A stretch of DNA of 64,000 bases from Plectrocnemia conspersa (lineage: Eukaryota; Arthropoda; Insecta; Trichoptera; Polycentropodidae), in the NCBI GenBank assembly GCA_009617715.1, contig VTFK01000138.1, positions 1 to 64,000 of the forward strand, written 5' to 3'. The notes under the pieces are model-generated. The model saw only the letters and a program-made list of their open reading frames with translations. It had not been told where the DNA came from and did not search any database. Below, piece by piece: positions 24,006-34,870 of the stretch. A program made the position numbers and the translations under genes. The number at the start of each line of letters is the position of its first letter. Within the stretch, counting starts at the first letter, position 1.

Positions 24006-24949
24006 CTCTTACTGCATGGATTTTACACATTGTATTAAAGGATACACATTTAGGTAAGAAATGCTTATATTATTTTAAATCTTTTTAAATCGCAAAATGT
24101 AGAATTAAGTTTATTATAATAATTATAATAACGATAAATAAGATTGGATTTATATGTATATAATTAATTTTTTTTATATATTAATTCAATACATATTTTA
24201 TACTGAATTAATATGCTTATAATTATTATTTTTTAGTTATTAAAAAATAAGAATCTAAGTAATTAATTTGTAACTAACGTAATTAATATTCGATAGCTAA
24301 TATTTATCAAGTCGATATTTTTAACCGTCGAATTCTTCAAAACTGATTAGGTGCTCTCGTAAAAAAAATAATATATATTCTGTGCGTCGTCGACTTCTTG
24401 GAACCTAGGAATGCGTAAATGTAAAAAAATATTTTCTGTATAATTTTGAGATACATTGCATTAATTTGCAAAGCAGCACATTACATTAAATTTAAATTAT
24501 TAAAAAAATAAGAGTGGAAATAATTCATATTTATCTATACGTGAATAAATAATAAATTTTCCCAAATTTATAAATAAATAAACAACGGAGCAAACGCTTA
24601 AAGACTATCTTAAAGAAAAATAATTTGCAAAGATACATTATTATTATTAAATTAAATCATAGTACAATATATAAATATATATAATAATAAATATAAACAA
24701 TACATATTATATTAACATATAAAAAACGTATATATAGACATAAAATCTAAAATATCTGAGAATATACGTATATTACTATATAACCATCTTATTTATCGTT
24801 ATTATTTATTACATATTATTGGAATCAGTATTAATAATATTTATTATATAAATTTAAACATATTTTGTTAATTTATAGCTAAGAAAAATATTTTTATGAT
24901 GATGAAATACATTGCAATAATTTACAATATAACATATTAAATTAAATTA
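24006..24949. other. AT-rich non-coding stretch
   Basis: Nothing recognisable. Confidence 0.6.
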
Positions 24950-24954
24950 AAGTG

Positions 24955-25100
24955 AATAATTATTTTTAATAAATTAATCATCGGTGATCAATTGTAAACT
25001 TGTCGAGAAATTGCGAGTTCCTTCAATTTTCCATTCGACGAATTTACCAGTCGGTGAACTTTCTGTTTGGTGAATTGTTACAGGTGAACTTTCCTAGAGA
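24955..25100 (+). repeat. Terminal-repeat-like block, left member of an inverted pair
   Basis: Contains AATCATCGGTGATCAATTG, GAATTTACCAGTCGGTGAAC, TTGGTGAATTGTTAC and GGTGAACTTTCCTAGAG. The reverse complement of 32535-32690 has the same words. It resembles the multi-iteron ends of the element at 38285. It may be a solo terminus or one end of a larger element. Confidence 0.5.
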
Positions 25101-25244
25101 CCTTGAAACTAGTTTAGTAATTCCTTGAAGTTAAAAATATTTGTCTAGGATTTACAATATAATACGCGAAACATAAATATAAAATATCTTTTCTGACACG
25201 CTAATTTGCTTTGAAATTTATACTCCCGTACTACACGCAGCAAA

Positions 25245-25335
25245 TTAAATAAAAATGGGAGCAAAGTTCCGTTAAAGTAATTTTCCGTGAAAGTAATATT
25301 CCGTGTGGGTAATATTCTGTGAGAACAATGTTCGT
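25245..25335 (+). repeat. Degenerate 16-17-bp tandem array
   Basis: Four successive units vary around GTAATATTCCGTGNNNN: AGTTCCGTTAAA, GTAATTTTCCGTGAAA, GTAATATTCCGTGTGG and GTAATATTCTGTGAGA. The array directly abuts the Tc1 fossil and may be its subterminal repeat region. Confidence 0.6.
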
Positions 25336-25339
25336 GGGT

Positions 25340-25900
25340 GCGATCATCTTAGGACAATAGTTCCTAAGCCCTTGCTTTTTCGAAAATTTAGGCACGGATC
25401 GTTATCTTGCTGGAATCGGATGGCATGGTCTGTGCTTGGTAAAATTTTCTTGTAGGAATCCATTAAAGTGAACATCGAAATATAAATACTACTCTCGCAA
25501 ATGTACATATTTCCTACCTCTGTTGCTGCCATGCAACCACAGATCAAAACGCTTCCGCCATAATATTTGACTTTGGGTACTACGCAATCAGCTAAATATT
25601 CTTCTTCGACACTTCAACTACACATATTGAAAAAGTATGATTGTTTAAAAATTTATAGCTTTAAAATTTTTAAATTAAAATGAGTATTTTAATTTGTTTT
25701 ATATTAACCAGTATTAGTTTAAAATGATCTCAAAATTAGATTCGTCGGACCAAATGACTTGCGTCCAATCTTGGTGTTTTGGGCCCAATCTATTTATTTT
25801 TGAAATTTTCCATAAACGTTAAAAAGCATGTTCATCATGCGTATCACAAAATGCAAGTGCAGATTTGCAAGAACCACTTTTTTAAGGAATGTGTTAAATA
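25340..25900 (-). pseudogene. Tc1/mariner (Tc1-type) transposase fossil
   Basis: Minus-strand reading gives LAFCDTHDEHAF and DWTQVIWSDESNFE (WSDES at 25738-25752), the first catalytic aspartate box. In a second frame VVPKVKYYGGSVLICGCMAA is followed by HAIRFQQDND (QQDND at 25398-25412), the second catalytic aspartate box. The order and spacing match Tc1 transposases of about 340 residues. A frameshift lies between the two boxes; the third acidic residue and both the N- and C-terminal parts are missing. No inverted ends are visible. It is a dead central fragment. Confidence 0.82.
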
Positions 25901-26490
25901 TGAATGTACCTAGAATTGAAATTCATATAAAAGATATATTTTTTGTGGTATAAATCCATTTTAATCCTACGTTTGATTCCATTTGGTTTCTAAGTTGAAA
26001 CGATTCAATCGCATTTACTTTTTTAGCTTAATTTTATAAAATAACGCAAAAGCCAAAAGTGGTTAAAATATTTTGTGAAATATTCCTTCAAACTGGTTTC
26101 ACGTAAATATGGTAATGTTGAAGAAATATTTATTTATATATGTACTATTATTATAATAACTTTAACATGCAAATATAATTTTTTGACGCAATTTAATTTT
26201 TTTTAAAAACAAACTCCGCAAGTTTTTGCATTTAGATTTTCGGATTTTTAGAGCAAAGCTTTTAATTTTTAAAATATCCATTTGATAAATGACGCAAAGA
26301 CGATATACAATTATAATTGATCTTCAGGCAAATGAATTTTATTTTATTTTTAAAATAAAAAACATTGCAAGAAATATCAATAACTGGTAGTAGTTATATT
26401 TACGATGTTTTTTGCCATAAAAATTATCAAATAAAAAAGTCGAGCGCGCATATCCGAACCGCACCTTTTTACAAATTGGAACAATAAATT
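25901..26490. other. AT-rich non-coding stretch
   Basis: This could hold the decayed N-terminal part of the Tc1 gene, but nothing can be aligned by eye. Confidence 0.45.
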
Positions 26491-26493
26491 TAA

Positions 26494-26549
26494 ACGCCAC
26501 GATTCGTCGACGTTTCGATCACGGATGTTGGGGTCATCATCTATGGCGT
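26494..26549 (-). ncRNA. Hammerhead-ribozyme-like motif (decayed)
   Basis: On the minus strand the order is: stem strand ACGCCA, then ATGATGA, a weak stem region CCCCAACATCCGTGATC, then GAAAC, GTCGACGAATC and the closing strand TGGCGT. This is the order of a type I hammerhead (stem I, CUGAUGA, stem II, GAAA, stem III, NUH, stem I). The C of CTGATGA is A and stem II hardly pairs, so activity is unlikely. Penelope-like retroelements carry such motifs; the link here is inference. Confidence 0.35.
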
Positions 26550-26643
26550 AATTTGGACCTTATCTCAGCCGCCACAGACTCACGTCGTTTTTAATTTAAT
26601 TTTATGTTTTAAATAAATTTAAAATTAAATCATACAAAATCGA

Positions 26644-26690
26644 ATCGATGATGATCCCAACATTTGGGATCGAAACGTCGACAAACGAGA
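26644..26690 (+). ncRNA. Second hammerhead-like core, opposite orientation
   Basis: ATGAT is followed by the perfect stem GATCCC-AACATTT-GGGATC (26653-26671), then GAAAC (26672-26676) and GTCGAC. It shares the CCCAACAT and ATCGAAACGTCGAC words with the minus-strand motif about 100 bp away. Stem I is not visible, so this is a remnant. Confidence 0.35.
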
Positions 26691-28497
26691 TGCGAGTAAG
26701 AAAAGGCGCGATACGTAAGCTCAAAAAAGCCAAGTAACGTGTTAAATGTAAACAATTTAAAAACACACGTAAATTAAGAAAAGTAATATATTTATATATA
26801 TACATATATTGTGAGTGTGTTAAGTTAACCCTTATGTATTATATTATCACACGACAATACGAATCACGAGATGTACTATGAAAAATTTTATTCTGTAATC
26901 TATCTATTTAAAATATGTTTACACGTTAAGCCTAACTCAAAATATTTTATGCTGCGCATTTACAAACTCGTAACCTTTTATATTATCTTAATTACACAGT
27001 GCTCTAATTTTAATTGATAATGGGCTAACGTGTTAATTAATTAATTAACGTTATTATTTAGGGGAGAAATTGTATGCACATTAAAATAATATAGCATTTC
27101 CAGGTAAATTTAATCAATATAAGTGCATTACGTAAAAAGTAACCCAATTGCATTTCACTTTATACGATAAAGAATGGAAGCTTTCATTAAAGTATAAAGT
27201 ATATAAAAAAAATATTACCAAAGTGACTTACTGGGTTTGCTTTAATTAATTTTGAGTTAGTATCGCAATGTGAAAATTACCCTTTGTTTTGACGTTAAAG
27301 CTTTATAGTGTTGAATATGATACAAAACTTTACGGTGAGCCAGCGTCGCTAAAAGGTCAATAAAACCTTTTTTAATGTATCTTGAAAACAATCGTCAACA
27401 ACCACAAAAGCTAAGCCGTGTGTAATTTTCTGTTTTAATAATGTGGGCGATGTACAGCAATTCATTATTTCCGAGAGCAAGTACCATGTCTGAGTCAGTT
27501 TAATCGATATCCATTATTTAATTATGCTATTAATAAAAATATTGAACCGTAATGCTAGAGATTATTAAGAATATTTTATATATAATATATAACTTGTGCC
27601 TCTTAAAAGAACGTTGCCTTTTGTGATGAAAAAAATTAAATTATGAACAACTAGTAATATATACCTCTCTGGAAAGTTCTTACAACTCCCTGAAAAGGTC
27701 TTACAGCCCACGACTTCTACGTCATAAGCATTAGAGTAACTTTGAATTTGTTTTTTGATAGGGATAACATTACGTGATTAAAAGTGTACTCCAGTGATTT
27801 TTTTACCTTGTAGTAGAGGACATGGTACAAATTTTGTTTCTATGGCACCCTTAGAAATTGGTGTATGAAAATTTCGCTACTCTCGCTTTTGACCATGGAT
27901 TTAAAAATGCATTCTTATTGAAATTAAATTAAACACAAACATTAAAACAATATCTAAAAATATTATAAAGCTTGTAGTTCAGTAACATAAAAAAGGTAAA
28001 TCTTCAATGGAATTTATGTTTGTTTATATGGTTTTTGGTCAGTCTCAAATGTATTAATTTATTTATTATTATTAATACTTACATCCAAATTTATCCAAAT
28101 GATTTAACTACGCTCAAGTATCTCTACTTCTAAAATTTGCCATAAATTTTAACATAAGTATTTTATCATTTTTTTTAGACCTTGAATATAATCAAGTTAT
28201 TTAACGACACAATACTAGATTGTGTGGTGATTTTTGTTCTTATATGTGACCTTATAAAATATCTGAATTAGTAAGATTTATTCTAAAGCCCTAAAAAAAA
28301 ATCTTAAGAATTTAAAAAAAAAATAATCTTTAGTAGGCCTCATTTTTTTTATTAAATAGCTCATCAATTCAAATATAAATAATGTTATTTTATTTTTAAT
28401 GTTATTCCTTATGTTGTTTAAAATAAATACAGTTAAGATCCAAATCTACCCCAGAATCTGTATATACCCCACAGATATGCTGCTTTATAGTATATAC
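26691..28497. other. AT-rich non-coding stretch
   Basis: Short GC-richer patches near 27340 and 27670-27730 have no identifiable content. Confidence 0.55.
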
Positions 28498-28947
28498 AGT
28501 CCGTCAAAGATATGAACGCTCATCGCTACAGTAATAGTGAGAGAATAGAATAGAGTGACCATGTGAAATGAAATTAATTAATTTGTTGAAGATAAAGTAA
28601 AATATCACTTTCTTACTTATTTTATTTATTTATATAAATATTTAACTCAAAACATGATAGCAGTTTTGGAATCACTCTCCATGTTGAATATCTGTTTAAT
28701 ATTGTTTACAGGAATTGTTTTATTTATTACAAAATAACACAACACGTCAATAATTTATAGTAAAAATATAACACATTATAATTTTTAATTCAATTTCCAA
28801 CGTATGGTCACCCTACCATTAAACCAGCCCTGATTTAGTATTGATAAGGTTCTCCTATTGGTGTAAACAAATTCGCGGAAAACCCTTGCAATAACGCACC
28901 CTTGTTTTCAACGCAACGATGATGAGCGTTAACATCTTGGATGGACT
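28498..28947. mobile_element. 450-bp inverted-repeat MITE
   Basis: The ends AGTCCGTCAAAGATATGAAC and its imperfect partner GTTAACATCTTGGATGGACT form about 28-bp inverted repeats reaching GCTCATC/GATGAGC. A second inverted pair lies inside: AGTGACCATGTGAAATGAAA near 28553 against TTTCCAACGTATGGTCACCC near 28795. The terminal CAGTCCGTC resembles mariner-type ends, but a TA duplication cannot be placed exactly. No coding content. Confidence 0.6.
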
Positions 28948-30210
28948 ATCGATATTTTACATATAATTACATTATTAATTCAACAGGCTTTTTTAATTTT
29001 TAATATTGAAAGCATATGATCGGTAAATATGCACTTTTAATAATCTATAATATATAAAGGGGATGTTCGAGACTTCCTAATGGACAAGTTCCTTCCGGGA
29101 CTATTTTAATTAAAACGAATACATTACAAAGCCCAAAGAAAAAAAAATGGTTTAAATCGAAGCCTAGCGCTGCATAGTGTTAAATATCGTTGGCGATATG
29201 AAAATTCTTCGATTTAATAAAATTGTATTATACGACGGAAAAGTTTCCAACGGGCGGCCCGCGGTCCGGATGTTGTCCGAGATAGAATTACATCCGGACC
29301 GCCCAGCTATACTGACGAACTTTACTGTATATTTAATTTTAACAGCAGCGTTTCACAAACGAGACACAAAGCTATTGTGGTAAATAAATACACACAAAGT
29401 GTTGGAGTCTCTCTTATATTTCTAACCAATTAAAAAATTAAAGGACTGTTTTTGGGTTCACGTTTTATACTGCTTCCGCATGAGGATATGACAGTTGTAG
29501 TAAACAATACACGATGATTTGTTAGAATTAATTACACCAACTATGTATTGTATACTCAGGTGTATAGTAAAGATCGTTTTATTAATAAAATCCATATATT
29601 TGATACATTCGTTTCTGTTTTTTAATGCATATTATATAGAATAGATATATTCTTCAAAATTAATTTCCTTAGTTGAGAATATCCGCATCGACGGACGAAT
29701 GAACGTGATAGACTATAATCTAATAAATATTGAAATTAAATTATAAATAATATTACACTCAAAGCAGTACATTAATATAATTTAGGTTGAATAGTATTGT
29801 GCTAATTGATTTTCATACTAGAGCAAGACGTGTCCCAATTTAGCATGTTCCAATTATGTACATATATGATTATCGAAAATCGATTTCTTAGAATTAAATT
29901 TTACACAATGTTCATTCTTACATAATTAACAGAACGCTAATTTCAGAAATTTTACTTAATAGAATAAATTTTAATAAATCAAATTTGCTTTTATTTACAC
30001 AGATTAAATTTCAATTAATATTTATTACAGGAGGGTTACTTTACAGCGAAATTTTAAAAATCTAGACGGGCCTTTTAAACATTCACCGTTTGTTTGTTTA
30101 TATTATTATTCCATAGGAAAATATTGCTGTTTTATGATAAAATAACCACAAACGTAAACGTAATAATATATACAGCATGTTTTCATTTAACCCTGTTTGA
30201 CATTCGAAAC
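28948..30210. other. AT-rich stretch with a GC-rich hairpin at 29255-29305
   Basis: Apart from the hairpin, nothing is recognisable. Confidence 0.5.
29262..29301. repeat. GC-rich hairpin
   Basis: CGGTCCGGATGT (29262-29273) pairs perfectly with ACATCCGGACCG (29290-29301) across a 16-nt loop, and flanking GGGCGG/CCGCCC extends the similarity. It stands out sharply in this AT-rich setting and may be a remnant of a transposon end. Confidence 0.65.
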
Positions 30211-30336
30211 CGGTACGCGACAATTGGGCGACGGACAAATGGGTGATTCCGGTCAATTGGGCGACGGTCAATTGGGCGATGGTTATTTAGGCAACGGTCA
30301 TATGGGCGACAGAAATTTAAAAAACTTGCACGCTTT
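30211..30336 (+). repeat. GGGCGACGG minisatellite module, copy 2
   Basis: About six units, bounded by CGGTACGCGACAATTGGGCG on the left and GCGACAGAAATTT plus an A run and CTTGCACGCTTTG on the right, the same edges as copy 1. It has more units than copy 1, so unit number varies between copies. Confidence 0.8.
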
Positions 30337-30850
30337 GCTTTTATTTTGAATATAAATAAAATATACATTAAAACGAAAATGTATATTAAAAAAAAAACAA
30401 TTTTATTTTCAAATTATTAACTCATATTATAATTATATGCAATACCATGTAAATATTCTATGATATTTTTCTATTGTACCTCAAAACTTTTTATAAAAAT
30501 TCTTTGGTCTATTCTTTTCATAAAGATATCCATTCCAAAAATATTTTTCCTTGTCTTTTTTTGACTTAATATGTCTGAATTATCCATTTATAAAGAATAT
30601 AAACTGTGGTAACTCAAATTAGTCGCTCTCAACAATAATCTATAAAAAACAATTATCTATAAATAACACATATAATATAACCCACATGTGAATATAAAGA
30701 CACGTACTTATTTTCTTGCTGTACTGAATTTTTTTACCAAAACACAATGACACTGTGACAAAGTGTTTTAAAACCACGACAAAAATAATTTTCAAAGACG
30801 CAACGAAACTTTTTTCGAATGTTTTCAGTCAAAATTCAAAAGTATACTGA
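30337..30850. other. AT-rich spacer
   Basis: Nothing recognisable between the minisatellite and the satellite monomers. Confidence 0.5.
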
Positions 30851-31367
30851 GCGCTAGTTATGGGTTTTTATATTTATATAAAACTACCCTATCTACTTTT
30901 AAATAGATAACTGTAAAATATGCGATTTTTGTGAAATCCCAAAGTTTATTCTCACATTAATTTCCAAGGCCCAAAACATAAAAAAAATCGCGGAAAGGGC
31001 AAAATCCACGATAAACATTTATCAGCGCTAGTTCTAGCTTATTATATTTATATATAACCACTCTATCCAGTTTAAAATAGATACCGGTAAAATATGCGAT
31101 TTTTGGAAATTTCAAAAGATTGTTCTCACAGTAATTTATAAGTCTCAAAACATAAAAAAATCTCGTAAAGGGTAAAATCCACGATAAACACTTATCAGCG
31201 CTAGTTCTGTGTTATTATATTTTTATATACCTATCCTATCTAATTTAAAATAGATAACTGTAAAATATGCGATTTTTGGAAATTTCAAAAGCTTGTTCTC
31301 ACAGTAGATTCCAAGGCTCAAAACATAAAAAAAATTCGCGTAAGGGCCCACTAAGAACATTTATCAG
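30851..31367 (+). repeat. Three satellite monomers of about 173 bp
   Basis: Units start at GCGCTAGTT (30851, 31025, 31198) and the last ends at TTATCAG (31367). Shared landmarks are TTTAAATAGATA, CTGTAAAATATGCGATTTTTG, TTGTTCTCACA, CTCAAAACATAAAAAAA and CACGATAAACATTTATCAGC. Spacing is 174 and 173 bp, with no coding content. Repeat length is in the range of arthropod satellites and of tandem arrays carried inside some Helitrons. Confidence 0.9.
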
Positions 31368-31730
31368 GTAGGTATTTATAATAAAATTACCGACTTAAGC
31401 CGTGTGCTTTAAGTGTTTTATGATATCGGGTAACTCTCTTAAATTCTTGAATGAAAAAAATCAAACTGTTTAAGTGATATTTTATGATTAAATAAGCACA
31501 AATGATAAGTAAATATATACATACTATATCTTATGTAGGTATATTATATTTTGTTTAGACCGAATAATGTTTTCATCTTTTTAATTCTATTATAAAAAAA
31601 TATTACTTATATTTTCGTATGTACGTATATGTATATATATATTTTAATATGTATTAAATTATGTAAATTATTTAATTAATTATAGGATCATGATTTGCTA
31701 CACATTTATTTGTAATGCATTATTATTGTA
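31368..31730. other. AT-rich spacer
   Basis: Nothing recognisable. Confidence 0.5.
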
Positions 31731-31835
31731 TCGCCTAAAAGACCGTCGCCCAAAAGGCCATCGCCCATTTGTCCGTCGCCCATTTTGAATCGCCCATTTG
31801 ACCGTCGCCCAATCGCCGTCGCCCAATTGACCGTG
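31731..31835 (-). repeat. GGGCGACGG minisatellite module, copy 3 (inverted)
   Basis: Seven units of CCGTCGCCCA-type sequence in the opposite orientation to copy 2, about 1.4 kb away. The TTTGACAT(C/T)CGAAAC word next to it (31863) also occurs next to copy 2 (30197), but in direct orientation. The two arrays bracket the satellite monomers. Confidence 0.75.
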
Positions 31836-32534
31836 TCCCTTCGAAACAACATGAAAGGCATCATTTGACATCCGAAACACCAATAAGACATATAGATTTA
31901 TTCTTCGCTCTCTATATTTATTTTCTTTATCTTTTTAATATTATTGGAGAAATTTAAAAATCGTTCATTTTATTATTATGGAATATTTTATTTTTTAAGA
32001 AAGCTGATACATAATATAGTATATAATAGATAATTCCATATTGAATAACGTTTTTATAATAAAAAAGACGCATTTAAATGATTATTTTAATTTTAATGAT
32101 TACAATATTTATATATCAGAATCATGATCTAATTTATCGATAAAATACATAGTATTTAAATACATAATAATACGGGTTAAATTAATAAAATAATAAAACA
32201 CACCTGTTTATTCTAGACACAAGTTTAATCCACGAAATGAGAAGCTCCGTAATTATTATTTTACTGCTTATATATTTTAAATTATTCATTTCTACTGAAA
32301 TTAGCCTCAAATTTTCTCTGTTGAAGCATTTAATAGCAATTTTATTGCGCTTTTATTTCATTAATTATATTATAGCGATTTTAATGCGCTCGCCATTTCA
32401 TTATTTAATAATAATAATATAAGTATTAAAACAATTACTGCTTTCTGATTGATTCGTAAAAAAATCATTGAGTTAAAAACATCTCAATTACAAGAACTTT
32501 TAGCTGATTTTCCTAAATGAAATTTTAATAATAT
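31836..32534. other. AT-rich stretch with a two-copy repeat
   Basis: At 32330-32410 a ~40-bp AT-rich unit with a TAGC.ATTTTA.TGCGCT core is present twice in tandem. Otherwise nothing. Confidence 0.5.
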
Positions 32535-32690
32535 GGTTCTAAGAAAGTTCACCGAATGTGATTCACCGACGAGAATTTCGCAAACAACAATTCACCAACC
32601 GGTAAATTTGTTTTAAATTAAAAAAAACCGGAAAGTTCACCGATTCTATTGTGCAATTTATCGCCGATGATTTAATTATTAAAAACAATG
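32535..32690 (-). repeat. Terminal-repeat-like block, right member of an inverted pair
   Basis: In reverse complement it reads TTTTTAATAATTAAATCATCGG, then AATTTACCGGTTGGTGAATTG and TCGGTGAACTTTCTTAGAACC. It matches the block at 24955-25100. The two blocks point away from each other with the ATCATCGG edge outermost, as the ends of one element would. Confidence 0.5.
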
Positions 32691-32997
32691 AAACGTCAGT
32701 TAAAGTGTTTAATTTTTAGTTTATTCTTCCGTAACTATTTATCCAATTTCATTAAAATTTAAAATGATGATCTAGACATTTTATCGCTGCCATTTATTTA
32801 CAAGCCCCATTAATTATTTTTATCAGTATTTTTTTAAATTAAAAATTCTCGTTACATCTCTTCATTATTTGAGCAAATTTAATTTATCGAATTGTTTGCC
32901 AAGCTCTAAGCTTTTATTTTTTTTCATGATACTTGTTCTATTACCTTTTAGTAGAAATATCCGAAGTGGCCATCTGGCACATTTCTATTTTAATGCG

Positions 32998-33240
32998 TAA
33001 ATACATCGGTGTGTCTAAGAGGCGATGCAATTGGCTTGCAATCATCCTCATCTCTGATTCGCAAAAGTTGTCTCGAAACAACATTAAAAAAGTGTCACTT
33101 TTTCACAGATATAATAGCAGAGATAAAGAAAGATGCGAGGACGCATCACAGCCGACAATATTACGACTTGACAGGACATCAAAGACTCTGATTTCTAAGA
33201 ACTGCCATTTAACTCCATCTCATGATAGCGGCATCTACAT
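32998..33240 (+). repeat. R3 dispersed repeat, copy 3
   Basis: Plus-strand homology to the reverse complement of 15554-16015: GGTGTGTCTAAGAGGCGATG, CATCCTCATCTCTGATTCGC, ACAGCCGACAATATTACG and ATAGCGGCATCTA. The overlapping 115-residue frame is not shared with the other copies. Confidence 0.6.
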
Positions 33241-33244
33241 ATCT

Positions 33245-34699
33245 CTATATGCTTGTGGTAATTTATGTATATTTATATAATAAACTGTAAGCTGTTTTAA
33301 ACAAAAAACCAGAAATAAACATAAAATAAATTAAATAAAAATTACAAAAATCTTTTACAAAGTAAAATATATAAATTAATAAACTTATGAATGCTTAAAA
33401 CAATTTAACTAACGTTTTTTTAAATATTTCACGTTTATTATTTAATTTAAGTTGAATATTGTCGTAGTCTTTGATTCTGGAGATTAGTGATTAATAGTAG
33501 TTAAATACTTATTTAACAGTCCGAAAGTATTGTTTTAGAATATAAGTTTTTTGACGCATTTCATTTCGACATTCTCTAACATTTGCCGTTTAACAAAAGA
33601 GTATTTGCAAAATATTCACAGGACATATTCGGGGGATGGTAGTACAAAAAAAACGACATTTGAGTCTTGTTCGCTCGTTATCCATCGGTTGATTGTTAGC
33701 ACCGCTAGCACGAGATGTGAACAGAGTTTTATAAGACTATTCTAATGCAATTTTGATACCAGCTACACAAAATACATTATTTGATTGTATAATTAATATT
33801 TATTATCGTTTAAGAAGTAAAAAATATTTACTTTTTCAAATATAAAAAGAGAAAATTTTTAATGTACAATTAAATGATCCATAAATAGAAGATTATAAAT
33901 TTATATGATGCTTTCAAGCTTATAATTTGCGATTCATAATGTTTCTGTTAATCTTTTAACTCATAATAGAAACACATTTTTTTTACTGTCAATAATATAT
34001 TGGGACTGGTGAGACGTTTCACGTGTTTTCATGATAAGAAAATGAATATAGTAAAATTGTTTCACCCTCGCGGATAAAAGGCGAAACAAGAGTAGTTCTG
34101 AAATTTTTTTTTTTTTTTTATCTTACTTTGATTTCATGACAAAATTAAATTTACTGTGAATTAATATATTATGAAAATTACATACGTTTCACTTACGGTG
34201 TAATATAAATTATCAGATTGCTTATTCGTTATTTTATAAATATCTTAAAACTGATAAATTTATCAATTATAATAGTTTTATAACAAACAATAAATTTATC
34301 CGCCGTTGTAATTAATTTTTAAGTACTAATTTAAAACAAAATTTCAATCTGATAGTCTTTTCCCTATTTCAACTTATTAAATTAAATAAATATTAATTGC
34401 ACCTTTGCTTTTTGTTTCTTAAATACAATTCAAAATTGTATACATATTTTTCATATAATATACATTTTTTTTGTTATCAACACTCTTTTGTTTGATTTTT
34501 AATATAGTAAATTTCATAGTTTCGTTTAAATAATTATCACCCATACATCTTTAATCTTTAAACTCCTAAATCTATTATTTAAAGAATTCTTTAAGTTTAA
34601 GTTTTAGCTTTTTAAGGTTGGAATAAAAAGGTGTGTTATATATCATTTATATCACTTTATTTTGAATAACTAGGAGTCTAGAAAAAAATCAATTAAATT
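33245..34699. other. AT-rich non-coding stretch
   Basis: An open frame at 33551-33745 has no motif. Nothing else is recognisable. Confidence 0.55.
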
Positions 34700-34870
34700 A
34701 TTATCTAAGATTAAATTTATATATGATTTTACTAAAATAACATATTTTAAAAAATATTTTCGGGATAGATTCTAGACTGATTTTTTCTAGATTTTCTTTT
34801 ATGGAATATTTATTTATTTTGATAATCATAAAACCAGTTTCCATTTTATAGAAATAGCTTTAATTATTTC
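34700..34870 (-). repeat. R1-family fragment
   Basis: AACATATTTTAAAAAATATT then TTCGGGATAGATTCTAGACTG matches the reverse complement of copy A at 6385-6435 almost base for base, and TTTTCTAGATTTTC matches copy D near 54045. The palindrome is absent. Confidence 0.65.

Noticed and set aside
23815..24088. Two 71-residue proteins in the GC-rich patch
   Set aside because: The patch is a self-complementary MITE; open frames on both strands follow from its symmetry and GC content.
30211..31835. CRISPR array
   Set aside because: Repeats are short, degenerate and lack uniform unique spacers; the setting is eukaryotic.
30183..31891. Arginine/proline-rich small proteins over the GGGCGACGG arrays
   Set aside because: Repeat periods are not multiples of three in a consistent way and both strands give similar peptides; these are minisatellite artefacts.
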